A stretch of DNA of 64,000 nt from Synaphobranchus kaupii (GCA_029718625.1 CM056383.1:68417228-68481227); one strand, 5' to 3'; shown: positions 22,240-33,000, counted from the stretch's first letter. Program-made: numbers and translations. The notes: generated by a model not told the origin, from the letters alone.

Positions 22240-22470
22240 TCATTTGATTTTTCCCAATCGTCTGCTATCCATTACGAGGATGGCTATGTCGTGTTCACCA
22301 CTGATCCGAGGAATACCGTAGACAGCTGGCACTCCGTATCGGCATTCCGTGCTGTTGGTGCACCCGGAATACTCCCAGGACCCAAAGACTCTTTCGCTCA
22401 CGTTTCGCTCGAAGCCCATCCGGGCTAAAAATTCCACGGCCTGGCTGGTTCTCATATAAAGCTTGCAGGA
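22240..22470 (-). other. Unassigned open segment, possible exon or noncoding element
   Basis: The minus-strand frame of 94 codons covering this segment has an unusually balanced composition (...SQAVEFLARMGFERNV...CTNSTECRYGVPAVYG...). On the minus strand it is preceded by a pyrimidine-rich stretch ending TTTCATTCCTGCAAG, which could serve as a splice acceptor. I do not recognise the protein, I cannot identify a convincing donor, and nothing adjacent supports a gene. A conserved noncoding element is an equally good explanation. Confidence 0.15.
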
Positions 22471-22739
22471 ATGAAAACAAAACTCCAAAACCCAAAAATA
22501 TTTCCTCTCCATTCCAAAACCCAAAAATATTTAATCAAAATCTCTGCCATTTCCATTCCCTTCAGAACTCTGCTTCACCCATTACAGTGCAAATGAAACC
22601 TTTCGTATATACAATACTTTCACATAAACAGTACAATATATACAAAGTGTACATGGCCAGAAAACACTGCTAGAAATCATTAGAGGCCTTGAATGACTCA
22701 GAACTTAAGTAAATTACTAAATTCTCCATCTTTGAAAGT

Positions 22740-23115
22740 ATAAATATTACAAACTAACATATAGAGAGATATCTTGTCACCTGCTAATTGACTCAAGATG
22801 TAATGAGCACGGACGTCCCTCAGTAATGAGCAGACTGCTTGTTTTAAACGATTAAGTCAGAGGATATAACCAGGGTCTGACTAATGTCTGAGGTTGACAG
22901 AATATTGTCCCGACGGGATATCTTGAGTGTGACTATCAATTAACGGCCTTGTCATTTGGCTGTAATTGGCGAATAGGACACAATCTTGTTTCCCCTGTGT
23001 AAGTCCCTTTCCCTTTGATTGGCAGGTGAAGTGATGTGGACGGCAGGTGTAAATCTGAAGAAGATAACGACAGTCATAAACTCCCGAAGCTTGTAGCATG
23101 AGAGTTCCCAAGTTC
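22740..23115. promoter_or_regulatory. Candidate conserved noncoding element
   Basis: A high-complexity stretch with many TAAT/ATTA cores (TAATTGACTC, TAATGAGC, CAATTAACGG, GTAATTGGCG), a TTTGATTGGCAGGTG word near 23016, and no repeat similarity that I can see. No coding frame is convincing. Confidence 0.3.
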
Positions 23116-23359
23116 CCAACTGTTTAAAACAGAAAGCTAACAGAAAAGGGATTCAATGGTTAGCGTTAAGGCCACATAAACAGGTTTTTACTCAAATGGA
23201 GAAGAAGCCCACACCATTAGGCTTTCACAGTGGGGTTCCTTCTCTAATTTTCCTGTATATCTGTCATGTGAGTATGCATGCAAGTCCATCCTGTCTGTGC
23301 TAGCAATTTTGGAGAGGATACCGCCCTTTAGATCACTTGACTGATTTGTATTACATCCT

Positions 23360-23770
23360 TATACAACAGTTAGGGAACTCTGAGGTCATAGGTTTGAGTC
23401 GCAGGTTTGGCACTGTTGTCGTACCTCTAGGTACTTAACCCAAATTTCTTTAGTAAATATTTAAGCGTATAAACCAGCGGTGTCAAACTCGTTCCATTGA
23501 GGGCCGAGTGTATGCAAGTTTTTGTTCTAACCATGCTCTACACCAGCTGATTCCACTAATTAGTTCACCTCCTTGGTTGAAGAGCTGAGCTAATTAGTGA
23601 AATCAGCTGGTGTAGGGCACAGTTGGAACAAAAACCTGCATACACTCGGCCCTCGATGGAATCAGTTTGACATCCCTGGTATAAACGGATCGTATGTGAA
23701 AGACTCTAAGTTGTGTAATTTGCTCTAGGTAAGAACATCTGTCAAATACTTATTAAATATAAACCTCTTG
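23360..23770 (+). mobile_element. tRNA-derived SINE split by a MITE
   Basis: The 5' part has a degenerate pol III B box (CATAGGTTTGAGTCGCAGG) followed by CACTGTTGTCGTACCTCTAG and TACTTAACCC, the body of a common fish SINE. It is interrupted at 23475. The 3' part resumes after 23686 and ends in GCTCTAGGTAAGAACATCTG, a decayed relative of the UnaL2-type tail. Removing the insertion and one target copy rejoins the SINE. Confidence 0.65.
23475..23678. mobile_element. hAT-like MITE with perfect 8-bp target duplication
   Basis: The termini CAGCGGTGTCAAACTCGTTC and its near complement at the right (GATTTGACATCCCTG-like, about 23660-23678) flank 204 bases. GTATAAAC is present immediately before (23467-23474) and after (23679-23686). 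The inner arms also pair (CACCAGCTGATT... with AATCAGCTGGTG). No transposase. Eight-base duplications and CAG-type ends fit the hAT superfamily. Confidence 0.85.
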
Positions 23771-23890
23771 CATACCTTTTATATGTGATCCAATCTAATG
23801 GATTTCTGGTCATAGGACTACCAAATGGACATCACATTTTGGTGCGTTACACTGTTAGCCGTTACCTTTGCGTAGGCTAATGATGTAGAG

Positions 23891-24093
23891 CAGGGGTGTC
23901 AAACTCCAGTCCTGGAGGGCCGCAGGTCTACAGGTATTTGTGGTTTCCTTTCAATCAGCACCCAGTTAAAGCATTGAGAACAAGGTGTGTGGACTTCTTA
24001 GCCAATTAGTGACTTAAATTAATCACTTGTGCTTAAACGCACCAAAAACCAGCAGACACTGCGGCCCTCCAGGACCGGATCTTGACACCCCTG
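23891..24093. mobile_element. hAT-like MITE with perfect 8-bp target duplication
   Basis: The ends CAGGGGTGTCAAACTCCAGT and, at the right, GATCTTGACACCCCTG are inverted copies, and pairing extends through the GGAGGGCCGCAG word. ATGTAGAG occurs at 23883-23890 and again at 24094-24101. It has the same end type and length as the element 400 bases upstream, but a different interior. Confidence 0.85.
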
Positions 24094-24101
24094 ATGTAGA
24101 G

Positions 24102-25330
24102 TGTATTGGAGACAATGATACGGAACAGTGCTGTCAGTACTGTGTAATTCATTCAGAACAACTATATATATATATTCAACCTTGTATTATCATGATGACA
24201 TGGCCAGGAGAACCCATACAGTTTGTGTGGTTAGTAGTTGGATGTATTTGGATAGAACTGAAACCAAAGCACCATGATTAAGTTAGGTTTCATTTATTAA
24301 TTTGCTACGCTTCAAAAAGAAACGAAAATCTGGAAATTTATTTATTTATTTTTTATCTTTGTAGCACATATGTTTTGAAATTATTCTGTCCCTTGCCCTG
24401 TGTTTTTAAGATGTAATCTAAGATGGGGAAAATCACTTATCAATTTTGTGAAATGGAAAACTGTAGTCTACTACTACCTTTGGTTTAGGTGTGATGCAAT
24501 TTTAGTGTGTTGGGTTTCCATTTGATTACGTGTGCAACCAATGAAGCACTGACTTTTCAACCCCATTTGGAAAAAAAACTGAAAAGAATGTGCAGATTAA
24601 AAACATTGAAACAAAATGACTGTAAACAGCAAACTGAATAACCCCATGATATCTATGTCATCTTTTCTTTTAAATGTAGAAGTCAGCTGGTCTGTGGGTC
24701 TAAATCTATTTTGGTATTGAGGCTTGTGATGCAATGACATTATTTATTTATTTAATTATTTTTACCATGAAGGGTTAATGAACTTGAAATTGACCTTTAG
24801 CTTTTCTGTGGTCAGTTTTTGCTCTACAGTGGGTTCAAGGGAAACATCGCTTATTTCTCCACCCTGCTTGTCGTACAGACCTCTACTTTTATTACATTTC
24901 TTTTAATGGAATATTTTTACTTCTGCTGTTTTCTATCTCTTTCAAAGAAACTAGAAATCAAGTAAAATGTCTCCATCCACCTAGTAGTTTCCATTATGAT
25001 TGGTGTGTTTTATACTCAGGTACATTTTTTATTTAGGTTTACTAAAGAAATAAAAAGTAATAATTACAGATTCATTAATTTAAGATACATGTTTTTTTAT
25101 TTTATTTAAATGTGGTAGAAATGGCATGGAGTCCATCTTCATCCGTTCCCTCTGGCAGTAACACGTTGCTGAATAACATGGAGATCTTGAGTCTAGCTTG
25201 CATTCCATTTGTTCCGACTGAGCCCCAGAATGCACACAGTCTGCCGTTTCCTTTTATCCTTGTATCCTTTTTACGACACATTGCAGATTTTCATCCATGA
25301 CCAAGAAAAAAAAATAGGGCGCGGGATCGC
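24102..25330. other. AT-rich intergenic sequence
   Basis: No repeat family or gene recognised in about 1.2 kb. Confidence 0.4.
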
Positions 25331-25493
25331 TCTCACACGGCGTTGGGGCTCTCGCACGGCGTTGGGGCCTTGCACGGCGTTGGGGCTCTCGCACGGCGTT
25401 GGGGCTCTCGCACGGCGTTGGGGCTCTCGCACGGCGTTGGGGCTCTCGCACGGCGTTGGGGCCTTGCACGGTGTTGAGGCCTCGCACACTAAG
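25331..25493. repeat. 19-bp minisatellite, about 8-9 units
   Basis: The unit CTCTCGCACGGCGTTGGGG is tandemly repeated, with a shorter variant (CTTGCACGGCG) and a degenerate last unit. It is GC-rich in AT-rich surroundings. Long frames on both strands (Arg/Gly/Leu and Pro/Arg) are repeat translations. Confidence 0.9.
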
Positions 25494-26690
25494 TCATTGA
25501 TGTCCGACCCGTGCCCATCTCAACCTGTTCCTGAAAGGGTCATCTCCTGAGCCCGCTGGGGAAGGCGGTGGTGGTCGACGGCTCATAACTCACTGCCCCA
25601 ACGAGCCTCGGGCGATTTGATATTCCCGGTGTGTATTACACCACAGCTGGATCTGATCAACGCAGGGGGAGAGTTTTGACAAGGACTAGCGAGGGAGGCA
25701 TTTCTATTTTATTTTATTTTTTTGGGGGTTGGGGGGGGTCTTCAGCAAGGAAGTGACACGGTTTTCACCTGGGAAGCCTTTGGATCAAGGCCGGCTCCAC
25801 ACTACACGTCTGCTGGTGCTGGTTCAGGATGCTGATGCTGGTGCAGGATGGTGCTGGTGCAGGATGCTGTTGATAAAGAAGGGAGGAGATGCCATCTGTT
25901 TCGGGGTGAGCCCATGTTCCACATGCCATCTTGTCACGTGATGGCGAATCTTTATCTAGAAGCCTTATTATAAAGTTATATTTGTATATGTGAACAACCA
26001 TTCAGTCAAAAACTAATTCTGTATGATGCTATAGTTGATATGATACATCATGTACGTATAATGATATATTTGCACAAGAACATATGCACTGATTAAATGG
26101 GATTTTCTGCGTTTGTTTTATTTTTAATATGGATAAACTCCTCCTTACCTCCTCCTTCTGTGAAGTATTTCACCTGCAAATCGCTGAAGTAAGCAATAAT
26201 TCCCCAGGTATTGGAACGGGTAGGAAGAGCGGGCGACAGAGCATTGAGACGTGCGAGAGAGAGGTAGATGTGTGGCTCCCTATTGTGTCCCTCAGATTGG
26301 TAACACGTTTTATATGGCACAGCCGTCAGAGACGTGCACGACACATGCTATTAGCATTCCCCTTAGAATGCACCCCCCCCCCCCCCCCCGCCCGCACACA
26401 CATACCTACTCTTGTTTATTTGTTTGTTTTGCAACAGTTCTCTGAAGTATTCCAGGAATGAGCCTTACCAGTGCATAGCTTAAGTTAAATGCAGGGTTTC
26501 TTCTAATGGAGTACCTGTCATTGCACTGCTTTACCCTGACTTCCACTTAAAACATTATTGTTAAAAGTATTCTTGCTATTATAATTTTGCTTATTATTAT
26601 TATAATAGCAGATACGGTTATCCAGGATGATGTGTGTGTGTGCTTTAGTTTTTTTTTACTATTCATTTATATCATGTAGCCTACACAATT
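25494..26690. other. Intergenic sequence with C run
   Basis: Contains a short GGTGCTGGTGCAGGATG-type repeat (25815-25868) and a run of 17 C at 26373-26389. 26130-26350 is high-complexity sequence (CAAATCGCTGAAGTAAGCAATAATT) that could be a noncoding element. No gene recognised. Confidence 0.35.
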
Positions 26691-27200
26691 TAGCCCATTT
26701 ATGGAAACGGGTCAGAGAGAGTGTACACATTGGAGTTCACAGCTCTTACCACTACACAAAAACCAACGGGAAATTCTTCCAGGCAGCGACGGGAAAATGA
26801 TAGACTGCGGCAAATGTTTAGTTTCTACGGGAACCAACAATCATCAGATGGTGACTCATCACGCGAGTGCCGCTCATCTCAGTGGTGGTGAGGACAAGTG
26901 GCCTGTAATTTATCTGTGGTGATTTGTGATTTCGCAGGCGTGCTTTGTGTGTGTGCTCTGGGGGTGCGGGTGGGGGGTGGGGTAGAGAACCAGGGGGGCT
27001 GGTGCTCATTCCTCTCCTTATCTGGTCAGCCCAGGCTGTCAAGATGAGACAGGGCGGCCTTCCTGGTGCCATGCTAACGTGCTAACAAAGGTCCCACCTC
27101 TCTCCTTTCACAAGGCTGAGGTCCCCATACTCCATCACTTCCAATGCCACTTGACATTGGACATGCGGACATAAAGGACAGATTAGGCAGGGTGACAGGA
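26691..27200. promoter_or_regulatory. Candidate conserved noncoding element beside the palindromic mosaic
   Basis: Complex sequence between about 26700 and 26940, including GACAAGTGGCCTGTAATTTATC and GACTCATCACGCG, followed by G-rich sequence. A plus-strand frame of 73 codons and a minus-strand frame of 84 codons have no known similarity. It ends where the inverted repeat begins. Confidence 0.25.
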
Positions 27201-27202
27201 GA

Positions 27203-28573
27203 TTACAGATGACCGGCCCTGCAATGGAGCTTGGGGCATTTTGATTAGGGGGGCACCGTGTAAAAGATATGCTGGGGACCTAAGACCGCATTGACTGGGT
27301 GGAAATTTTATTTAATTACACAGGAAGGTCACCCTGCCCTATGAGTGGCCGTTTAGGCCATAATTCATTTTGGACCTCTCACATACATATATTCTCACAC
27401 TCACATACTTATAATACTGACACACTTCAGGTTAAGTGCCTTACTCATGGGTACAACAGCAGTGTCCTACCTGAGAATCAAACCTGAAACCTTTAGGAGT
27501 TGAATTCCTGGCTCATTATATCACACTGTGACACTACTAGACATGTTTGTTGATGTCACCATTTAAAAATTCTGCAGGACTGGAAAAACACTGCTCTCCG
27601 TTGGAGTCTGATCCTAAGAAAGACATTTTAACATGATTTCAGCTAGTTAGATGTCACCTGCACGTTAATGATTGAGATTATAGTTTCCACTTCAGAGTAT
27701 CAAAATACAAACCCATAATTGCAAACCGGTTGTGTTAAAATGTTCTTGACACCATTAAACAAAATGTAGCAGGACTCCTATCAAAGGAGCACAGGCAATA
27801 ACATGTCTGTTTAATACCAGGACAGAACCACATACACACACATTCCAATGGTTTTGTACAGTTTTGTGTATGATGAAAATTTACACATATGTAAATTGTC
27901 AGCATCTTGAGTCAAATTTTCAACAATTTGACTCTGAAAATCGATAATTATCATTCAATATACATAAATATATATCTTGGTTTTGGATTTATTTATTTAC
28001 ATCCAACTGCTCTGCGGTGAAGTCACATTTTGTCCAACTGATGGAGGTAAATCACTCACCTGAAGTGCCCTGCACTGATCCCATCAATGCACTCCTTCCA
28101 ACAAGCATTTGAAAATGTTTTGTTGATGGGGACAATCTGTGCGATTTCTTTTCAGGGTTGCCAGATGCCTAAATTTGGGTAGATTTGGAAGACAATCCTG
28201 GCCTACCTGAAAAGAATACCCAGGGACGCCAGATCTTACATAGATATTTATGTACTAACACACAATGTTTTGTGTATATTATTATGCATATCAACATGCC
28301 ATGTAAATGCTCTGTATGTCTTTTTAAAAACAGATATAAAAAATGAGTAACTAAAGAGTCATAAACAAGCTCAAACAAATCAGCAAACACAGGGGTTATG
28401 TTATTTCTGGGTACCTAATGTATATGTTCCGATTAATCCATTCTGATTACCCACAATGCATTTAATGTATCATCGCAAACAATGAATGTGACAGTATGGT
28501 ATTTTATGTATGTAGCAACAAGGCAAATTCCACTGTGCACCTGGTTTGCTCCTTTTTAAGGGACACATTAGAT
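27203..28573. repeat. Inverted repeat A, left arm (pairs with 33665-35030)
   Basis: From GGAGATTACAGATGACCGG at the outer edge to CCTTTTTAAGGGACACATTA at the inner edge, this arm reads as the reverse complement of 33665-35030 with only scattered mismatches. Contents include a SINE head (27425-27545), a CAGGGTTGCCAGATG-type segment (28153-28235) and an AT-rich block. A 62-codon frame and its 65-codon counterpart (27299-27487 and 34736-34933) are nearly identical, which shows how similar the arms are. Confidence 0.9.
27425..27545 (-). mobile_element. tRNA-derived SINE fragment
   Basis: On the minus strand: a degenerate tRNA-like head with B-box-like CAGGTTTGATTCTCAGG, then GACACTGCTGTTGTACCC, then GAGTAAGGCACTTAACCTG. 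This is the same body as the fish SINEs at 23360 and 46965. It is mirrored at 34710-34830. Confidence 0.65.
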
Positions 28574-28609
28574 GCACATTCTGGAATCAGGGTCTAGGAA
28601 TTGCCCACC

Positions 28610-28824
28610 CCTGCCCTAGACCCTGAGCTGACCAGAGGAGGATGGGTTCCCCCCTTGAGTCTGGTTCCTCCCAAGGTTTCTTCCTAGTTACACCAGGGAG
28701 TTTTTCCTTGCCACTGTTGCCTTTGGCTTGCTCTTGAGGGGGATTTAGGCTGGGTTTTTCTGGGAAATGCATTGTGACAACTAGTTGTGAAATGCGCTAT
28801 ATAAATAAATATTGATTTGATCAT
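28610..28824 (+). mobile_element. LINE/SINE 3' tail, diverged relative of 8215-8433
   Basis: Reads GGTTCCTCCCAAGGTTTCTT, GGGAGTTTTTCCTTGCCACT, then GCGCTATATAAATAAATATT. This is a widely distributed teleost segment. Its last 50 bases (28773-28823) reappear inverted at 43871-43920. Confidence 0.7.
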
Positions 28825-28953
28825 CCAAAAACATGAAAAGTCCATGTTTTGTGAAATGCTGGTGAAAGGTAGTGTCTGTCATATCAGGTGTTATTCCAGA
28901 TGTCAAAATATTTCCGATTTTCTAACTATCGGTTATAAGTACATGTAAGTACA

Positions 28954-29440
28954 TACTGGCTATAGAAAGTTTACACATCTTTACATAATGTTGAGCTTTT
29001 ATTCAGTTACATCCTCAAATGAAAATACATTAAATCATATTTTTCCACCTTCATTTACAGGGGTATCCCTCAATTCACTTTAATAGGTTTGTGACAAAAA
29101 ATCTCAATATTTGTGAGAATTAATTAAAAATACAAATCTACAATAACTGGATTCTAGAAGTGTACACATTGACCTCATGGTGGCTTTTCTGATCAGGCTC
29201 CTCCTTGCTGGGTCATCCAGTTTGGAGGGACAGCCTGATCTAGGCAAGATTTAGGTGGTGCCATTGGCTATGCTTTGTACTCCTTAATGATGGTCTTGAC
29301 TGTATTCTAAGGGATATTTAAGTCCTTTGATATCTTTTTAGACCCATCTCCTGATTTGTGTCTGTATCACAACTTTATTTCTAAGTTCTTTTGAAAGCTC
29401 ATTGTTTGTCCTTTACTATGTAATGCACTATCCAGGGTAG
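28954..29440 (-). pseudogene. Tc1-like transposon, internally deleted copy
   Basis: The terminal repeat TACTGGCTATAGAAAGTTTA is at 28954. On the minus strand the N-terminal DNA-binding part of a Tc1 transposase can be traced (about 29440 down to 29170) until it joins, at a short TGT overlap, the 3' end of the element. The catalytic region is missing. The right-arm copy retains more. It cannot encode a transposase. Confidence 0.75.
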
Positions 29441-30535
29441 GAGGTGTACAGAAACAGTTGTTCATCTGCATGCACATTGTATCTTCAACTACATGCACAT
29501 TGAATACACTTTCACATGCATTCACCACATACAATTACTACAGAAAGTTGTTAACATCTCTGTTTTTTAGGCCTACATAATTCATGGTAACAGGTATTGG
29601 TGATTTTAAACATGTTTCAACCTCTCTTTTTCACTCCAGCTTTTCTGCAGCCCCGCAAGCAATTGTGGCCCCGGTGTATCTGTGTGCAAACCCAGTGCGT
29701 ACGTTCTGAAGTGTGCCGGTGTCCCAGGTGCGGTGGTATGTATATTTTATGTCTCAGACTCAGGTCCCAGGGCTTTGGTGTCACCACTCTGGGCTGGTTC
29801 ATATCTCAACACTTGTGTATTGTAGCATCAGAATCCATGTTATGAACTAGGCTTGTAACAGGTCTCAAGACTTCACAGCAAATACAAGTTTTAAGGCCTC
29901 TGAGAGTGCGGGCAGCAGCTGCAACAAGCCTTAATACCGTCTGGAATCTGCCCTGGTGGATCCAAGTCCCAAAACCTCTGAAATCAGTGCCATCCTAAGA
30001 ACTCTGTGTTGCTCATATGCTAGACCTAAGTCCCAAGACATTTGTCATTGAGCCCAGTGCATGTACCAGTACCATGTCCTGAAATCCAATCCATAGGTAC
30101 GCTGCCCAGCACCAAGGCGTATGCATCAGGGAAGCACTGTGGGCGTCTAACAGATGAGCTGACCATGTGGAGGAGAAGCAGGAAGTCCCCAGACGGAGGA
30201 GCTGTGTAAGTATGAGTTTTGATTTTTTTTTGTTTTTTATGCACCACATTTGGTGTATATTAGTGTATTACTACTTACAGTCTTACATACTTCTATGCAA
30301 TCAAATTAATTTGTTTTAACTAAAACAAACTAATTTGATTGTAGTTATATGTGATACTGTCTGTAGTAATGCACTAATGGAGAGTGGGGCCTGGTCGAAT
30401 TCGCAACTTTTTCACCTTACAGCCAATTTATTTTAGTGGTCCAAAAAAGTTGCATAACCCCCTGCATTGCACTCCGAATTATCCGGGGGGGGGCCACAAC
30501 CTGCCACTTCCCCCTTCATTCACTCCACACTCATA
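29441..30535. other. Unique-looking part of arm B
   Basis: About 1.1 kb with no recognised family. An 82-codon plus-strand frame at 29597-29845 and a 78-codon minus-strand frame at 30013-30249 recur with identical translations in the right arm. This reflects recent duplication and is not evidence of coding. An inverted AAATTAATTTGTTTTAACTA word near 30305 forms a hairpin with the adjacent TAAAACAAACTAATTTGATT. Confidence 0.5.
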
Positions 30536-30690
30536 CAACTCCCCCGCCCTTGGGGACCACCAACTCCCCCGCCCTTGGGGACCACCAACTCCCCCGCCCT
30601 TGGGGACCACCAACTCCCCCGCCCGTGGGGACCACCAACTCCCCCGCCCGTGGGGACCACCAACTCCCCCGCCCTTGGGGACCACCAACA
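30536..30690. repeat. 25-bp minisatellite, six units
   Basis: The unit is CAACTCCCCCGCCCTTGGGG plus ACCAC. The mirrored array at 38367-38595 has nine units. It directly abuts the tRNA-like array. Pro/Thr-rich and Gly-rich frames here are repeat translations. Confidence 0.95.
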
Positions 30691-30702
30691 TTGCTCAGGT
30701 AT

Positions 30703-31818
30703 GGCACTCGGGGAATCGAACCGGCAACCTCTAGCTCGTGAAGTGCGGTCCAACCTCCTGCGCCACAGAGTCCTTTGCATTTTTGTTTTGTTTCTTTACA
30801 CACTTAAATGACACAATGGTACAAAGGCACAAAGGACAAAAGCTGTGCAACTCCCCCTCCAACATTGCTCAGGTGTGGTGCTCAGGGAATCGAACCAGCA
30901 ACCTTTAGCTCGTGAAGTGCCGTCCAACCTTCTGTGCCACGGAGTCCTTCGCATTTGTGTTTTGTTTCTTTACAAACTTAAATGGCACAATGGTACAAAG
31001 GCACAAAGGCCAAAAGCTGTGCAACTCCCCCACCAACATTGCTCAGGTGTGGCGCTCAGGGAATCGAACCGGCGACCTCTACCCTCGTGCAGTGCGGTCC
31101 AACCTCCTGCGCCACAGAGTCCTTAGCATTTGTGTTTTGTTTCTTTACATATTTAAATGTCACAATGGTACAAAGGCACAAAAGTCAAAAGCTGTGCAAC
31201 TCTCCCACCAACATTGCTCAGGTGTGGCGCTCTGGGGAATCGAACCGGCAACCTCTACCCTCATGAAGTGCGGTCCAACCGCCTGCGCCATGGAGTCCTT
31301 CGCATTTGTGTTTTGTTTCTTTACTAACTTAAATGGCACAATGGTACAAAGGCACAAAGGACAAAAGCTGTGCAACTCCCCCACCAACATTGCTCAGGTG
31401 TGGCGCTCGGGAAATCGAACCGGCAACCTCTACCCTCGTGAAGTGCGGTCCAACCTCCTGCGCCACGGAGTCCTTCGCATTTGTGTTTTGTTTCTTTACT
31501 AACTTCAATGGCACAAAGGCACAAAGGACAAAAGCTGTGCAATTCCCCCACCAACATTGCTCAGGTGTGACGCTCTGGGGAATCGAACCGGCAACCTCTA
31601 CCCTCATGAAGTGCGGTCCAACCGCCTGCGCCATGGAGTCCTTCGCATTTGTGTTTTGTTTCTTTACTAACTTAAATGGCACAATGGTACAAAGGCACAA
31701 AGGACAAAAGCTGTGCAACTCCCCCACCAACATTGCTCAGGTGTGGCGCTCAGGGAATCGAACCGGCAACCTCTACTCTCGTGAGGTGCCGTCCAACCTC
31801 CTGCGCCACGGAGTCCTT
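30703..31818 (-). repeat. Tandem array of seven tRNA-like pol III units
   Basis: Seven copies of a 170-177-base unit on the minus strand, with tRNA-like parts at about 30703-30775, 30877-30949, 31051-31124, 31226-31300, 31402-31475, 31569-31643 and 31745-31818. Each has an A-box-like TGGCGCAGGAGG and, about 44 bases on, a B box GGTTCGATTCC. A T4 run in AGCTTTTGTCC lies roughly 50 bases further, where pol III could stop. The T stem pairs poorly (about two of five positions) and I cannot assign an anticodon, so these are not functional tRNAs. The long plus-strand frames across the array are translations of the repeat. Confidence 0.8.
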
Positions 31819-31878
31819 CGTATTTCTGTTTTGTTTCTCTACAAACTTCAATGGCACAATGGCCTAAAGCTGTGCAAA

Positions 31879-31950
31879 TTTGAATGGGGATTGAACCCCA
31901 GACCTTGGTGTTGCTAAACCAGAACCATTCCTTTGAGCCACTGTAACTTA
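31879..31950 (-). pseudogene. tRNA-like sequence
   Basis: Minus strand: A-box-like GTGGCTCAAAGG, then a B box GGGTTCAATCCCC with a well-paired T stem (GGGG/CCCC). The acceptor stem does not pair. Mirrored at 37270-37341. Confidence 0.55.
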
Positions 31951-32194
31951 TACTTCTTTATTGGGCTTTCCTGCAGTGAATTCATGAAGATGCAAAAAGA
32001 GAGGAGAAAGAGCATTCAGAGAGCCTGTCCCTTCTGTTGTTTTTTATACCTTTATGTACCTATGAGCTTTTGCCTGCCATTTCAATTGCCCAACGGGGAT
32101 AATTAAAGTGTATTGAATTCTCACCACCATCATGTTCACGTTTGGGTGGGTGCAGCATTGGACAGAAAATGAGACCACAGAAATGTAGGTGAAG

Positions 32195-32263
32195 ACTGAG
32201 GTTTGAACTCTGAAGTGCTGCGTCCACAGACAAAGACAATACCGTTGAGCCAAAGTCTCCTTA
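32195..32263 (-). pseudogene. tRNA-like sequence
   Basis: Minus strand: A-box-like TTGGCTCAACGG and B-box-like GAGTTCAAACC. Flanked by a GAGACCACAGAAATG word shared with the neighbouring units. Mirrored at 36959-37023. Confidence 0.5.
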
Positions 32264-32332
32264 GCTGTATTGTGAGCTCTGCTGTGGAGTGAAGAAGCTG
32301 AGATCATAGAAACATGAGGAATAAAGATATAG

Positions 32333-32401
32333 AACGAGGTTCGAACCCTCAAGCTCGCCTTCCAAAGGCTAATACTCTACCGTTATGCCACAGTGGCCTT
32401 G
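32333..32401 (-). pseudogene. tRNA-like sequence, possible Pro(UGG) anticodon
   Basis: Minus strand: A box TGGCATAACGG and B box GGTTCGAACC both fit the pol III consensus. The anticodon arm reads TAGCC-TTTGGAA-GGCGA, giving UGG with four of five stem pairs. The D and acceptor stems are weak. This is the best-preserved tRNA-like unit. Mirrored at 36821-36889. Confidence 0.55.
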
Positions 32402-32471
32402 GTGTGTTTGAGGGTGATGCAGTGGACAGAAGAAGATGAGACCACAGAAATGCAAGTGAAATAAAGATAAC

Positions 32472-32540
32472 AGACGAGGTTTGAACCATAACGTTTTCCT
32501 TCCAGGTACAAGACAGTGCCATCACGCCACAGAGGTCATA
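32472..32540 (-). pseudogene. tRNA-like sequence
   Basis: Minus strand: A-box-like TGTGGCGTGATGG and B-box-like GGTTCAAACC. It carries the same GAGACCACAGAAATGCAAG flank as its neighbours, so these singles form a second, more diverged tandem family with units of roughly 130 bases. Mirrored at 36682-36749. Confidence 0.5.
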
Positions 32541-32750
32541 ACGCTTTTGGCGTTGCTACATGGACTGAAGATAACGAGACCACAGAAATGCAAGATAAAT
32601 AAAGATATGTCCCCTAAAAAGGAGCAAACCAGGTGTACATATATACACGTTCATATGTATATACGTTCATGGTTGTGTAATAGTAGATAAAAAGATCTTT
32701 AAAGACTGTCTTTGAAATACGTCTATTTCATAATATTTTATGGAATCCAT

Positions 32751-32968
32751 TCAGGACCTCAGTTTAACTTCTCATCCAAAAGACAGCATTCTCTTACAGC
32801 AGGGTATGCCCATCACTGTACAGAGGCATATTTGTCCAAAGGGAAGATTGCCCCGTACTGGCCCACCAACACCACTTCAGTCACCCATCCAAATACTAAG
32901 CAAGCCCACACCTGCTTAGCTTCAGCCATTCAGCAGGAGCATATTGCATGGTAGTATGGCTGCTGACG
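32751..32968 (-). mobile_element. 5S rRNA-derived SINE (SINE3-like), left arm copy
   Basis: Minus-strand counterpart of 36250-36475. The 5S-like segment is decayed here, but the GGCATACCCTGCTGTAAGAG and TTTTGGATGAGAAGTTAAAC tail words are clear. Confidence 0.65.
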
Positions 32969-33000
32969 AAACTCTTCTGCATTTTATAATACACAAACTG

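Larger units (their letters stand above)
28850..33000. repeat. Inverted repeat B, left arm (pairs with 36218-42647)
   Basis: This arm is the reverse complement of the right arm over about 4.1 kb. In order it contains a Tc1 deletion derivative, a 0.65-kb segment with an 82-codon frame that is identical in both arms, a 25-bp minisatellite, seven tRNA-like tandem units, four single tRNA-like sequences and a 5S-derived SINE. Compared with the right arm it has one more tRNA-like unit, three fewer minisatellite units, and lacks about 2.4 kb of the Tc1 region. Confidence 0.9.

Noticed and set aside
25331..25493. CRISPR-like regular repeat
   Set aside because: Contiguous 19-bp tandem units without unique spacers in a eukaryotic context; a minisatellite. 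The same reasoning applies to the 25-bp and 34-bp arrays.
29597..29845. 82-codon frame conserved identically in both arms, possible gene
   Set aside because: Identity is explained by recent duplication of the DNA; the opposite-strand frame at the same place is conserved equally.
30912..31502. Long frames across the tRNA-like arrays (up to 234 codons, both arms)
   Set aside because: They are the 175-bp repeat read in frame. The repeated peptide follows the A/B-box units and has no domain.
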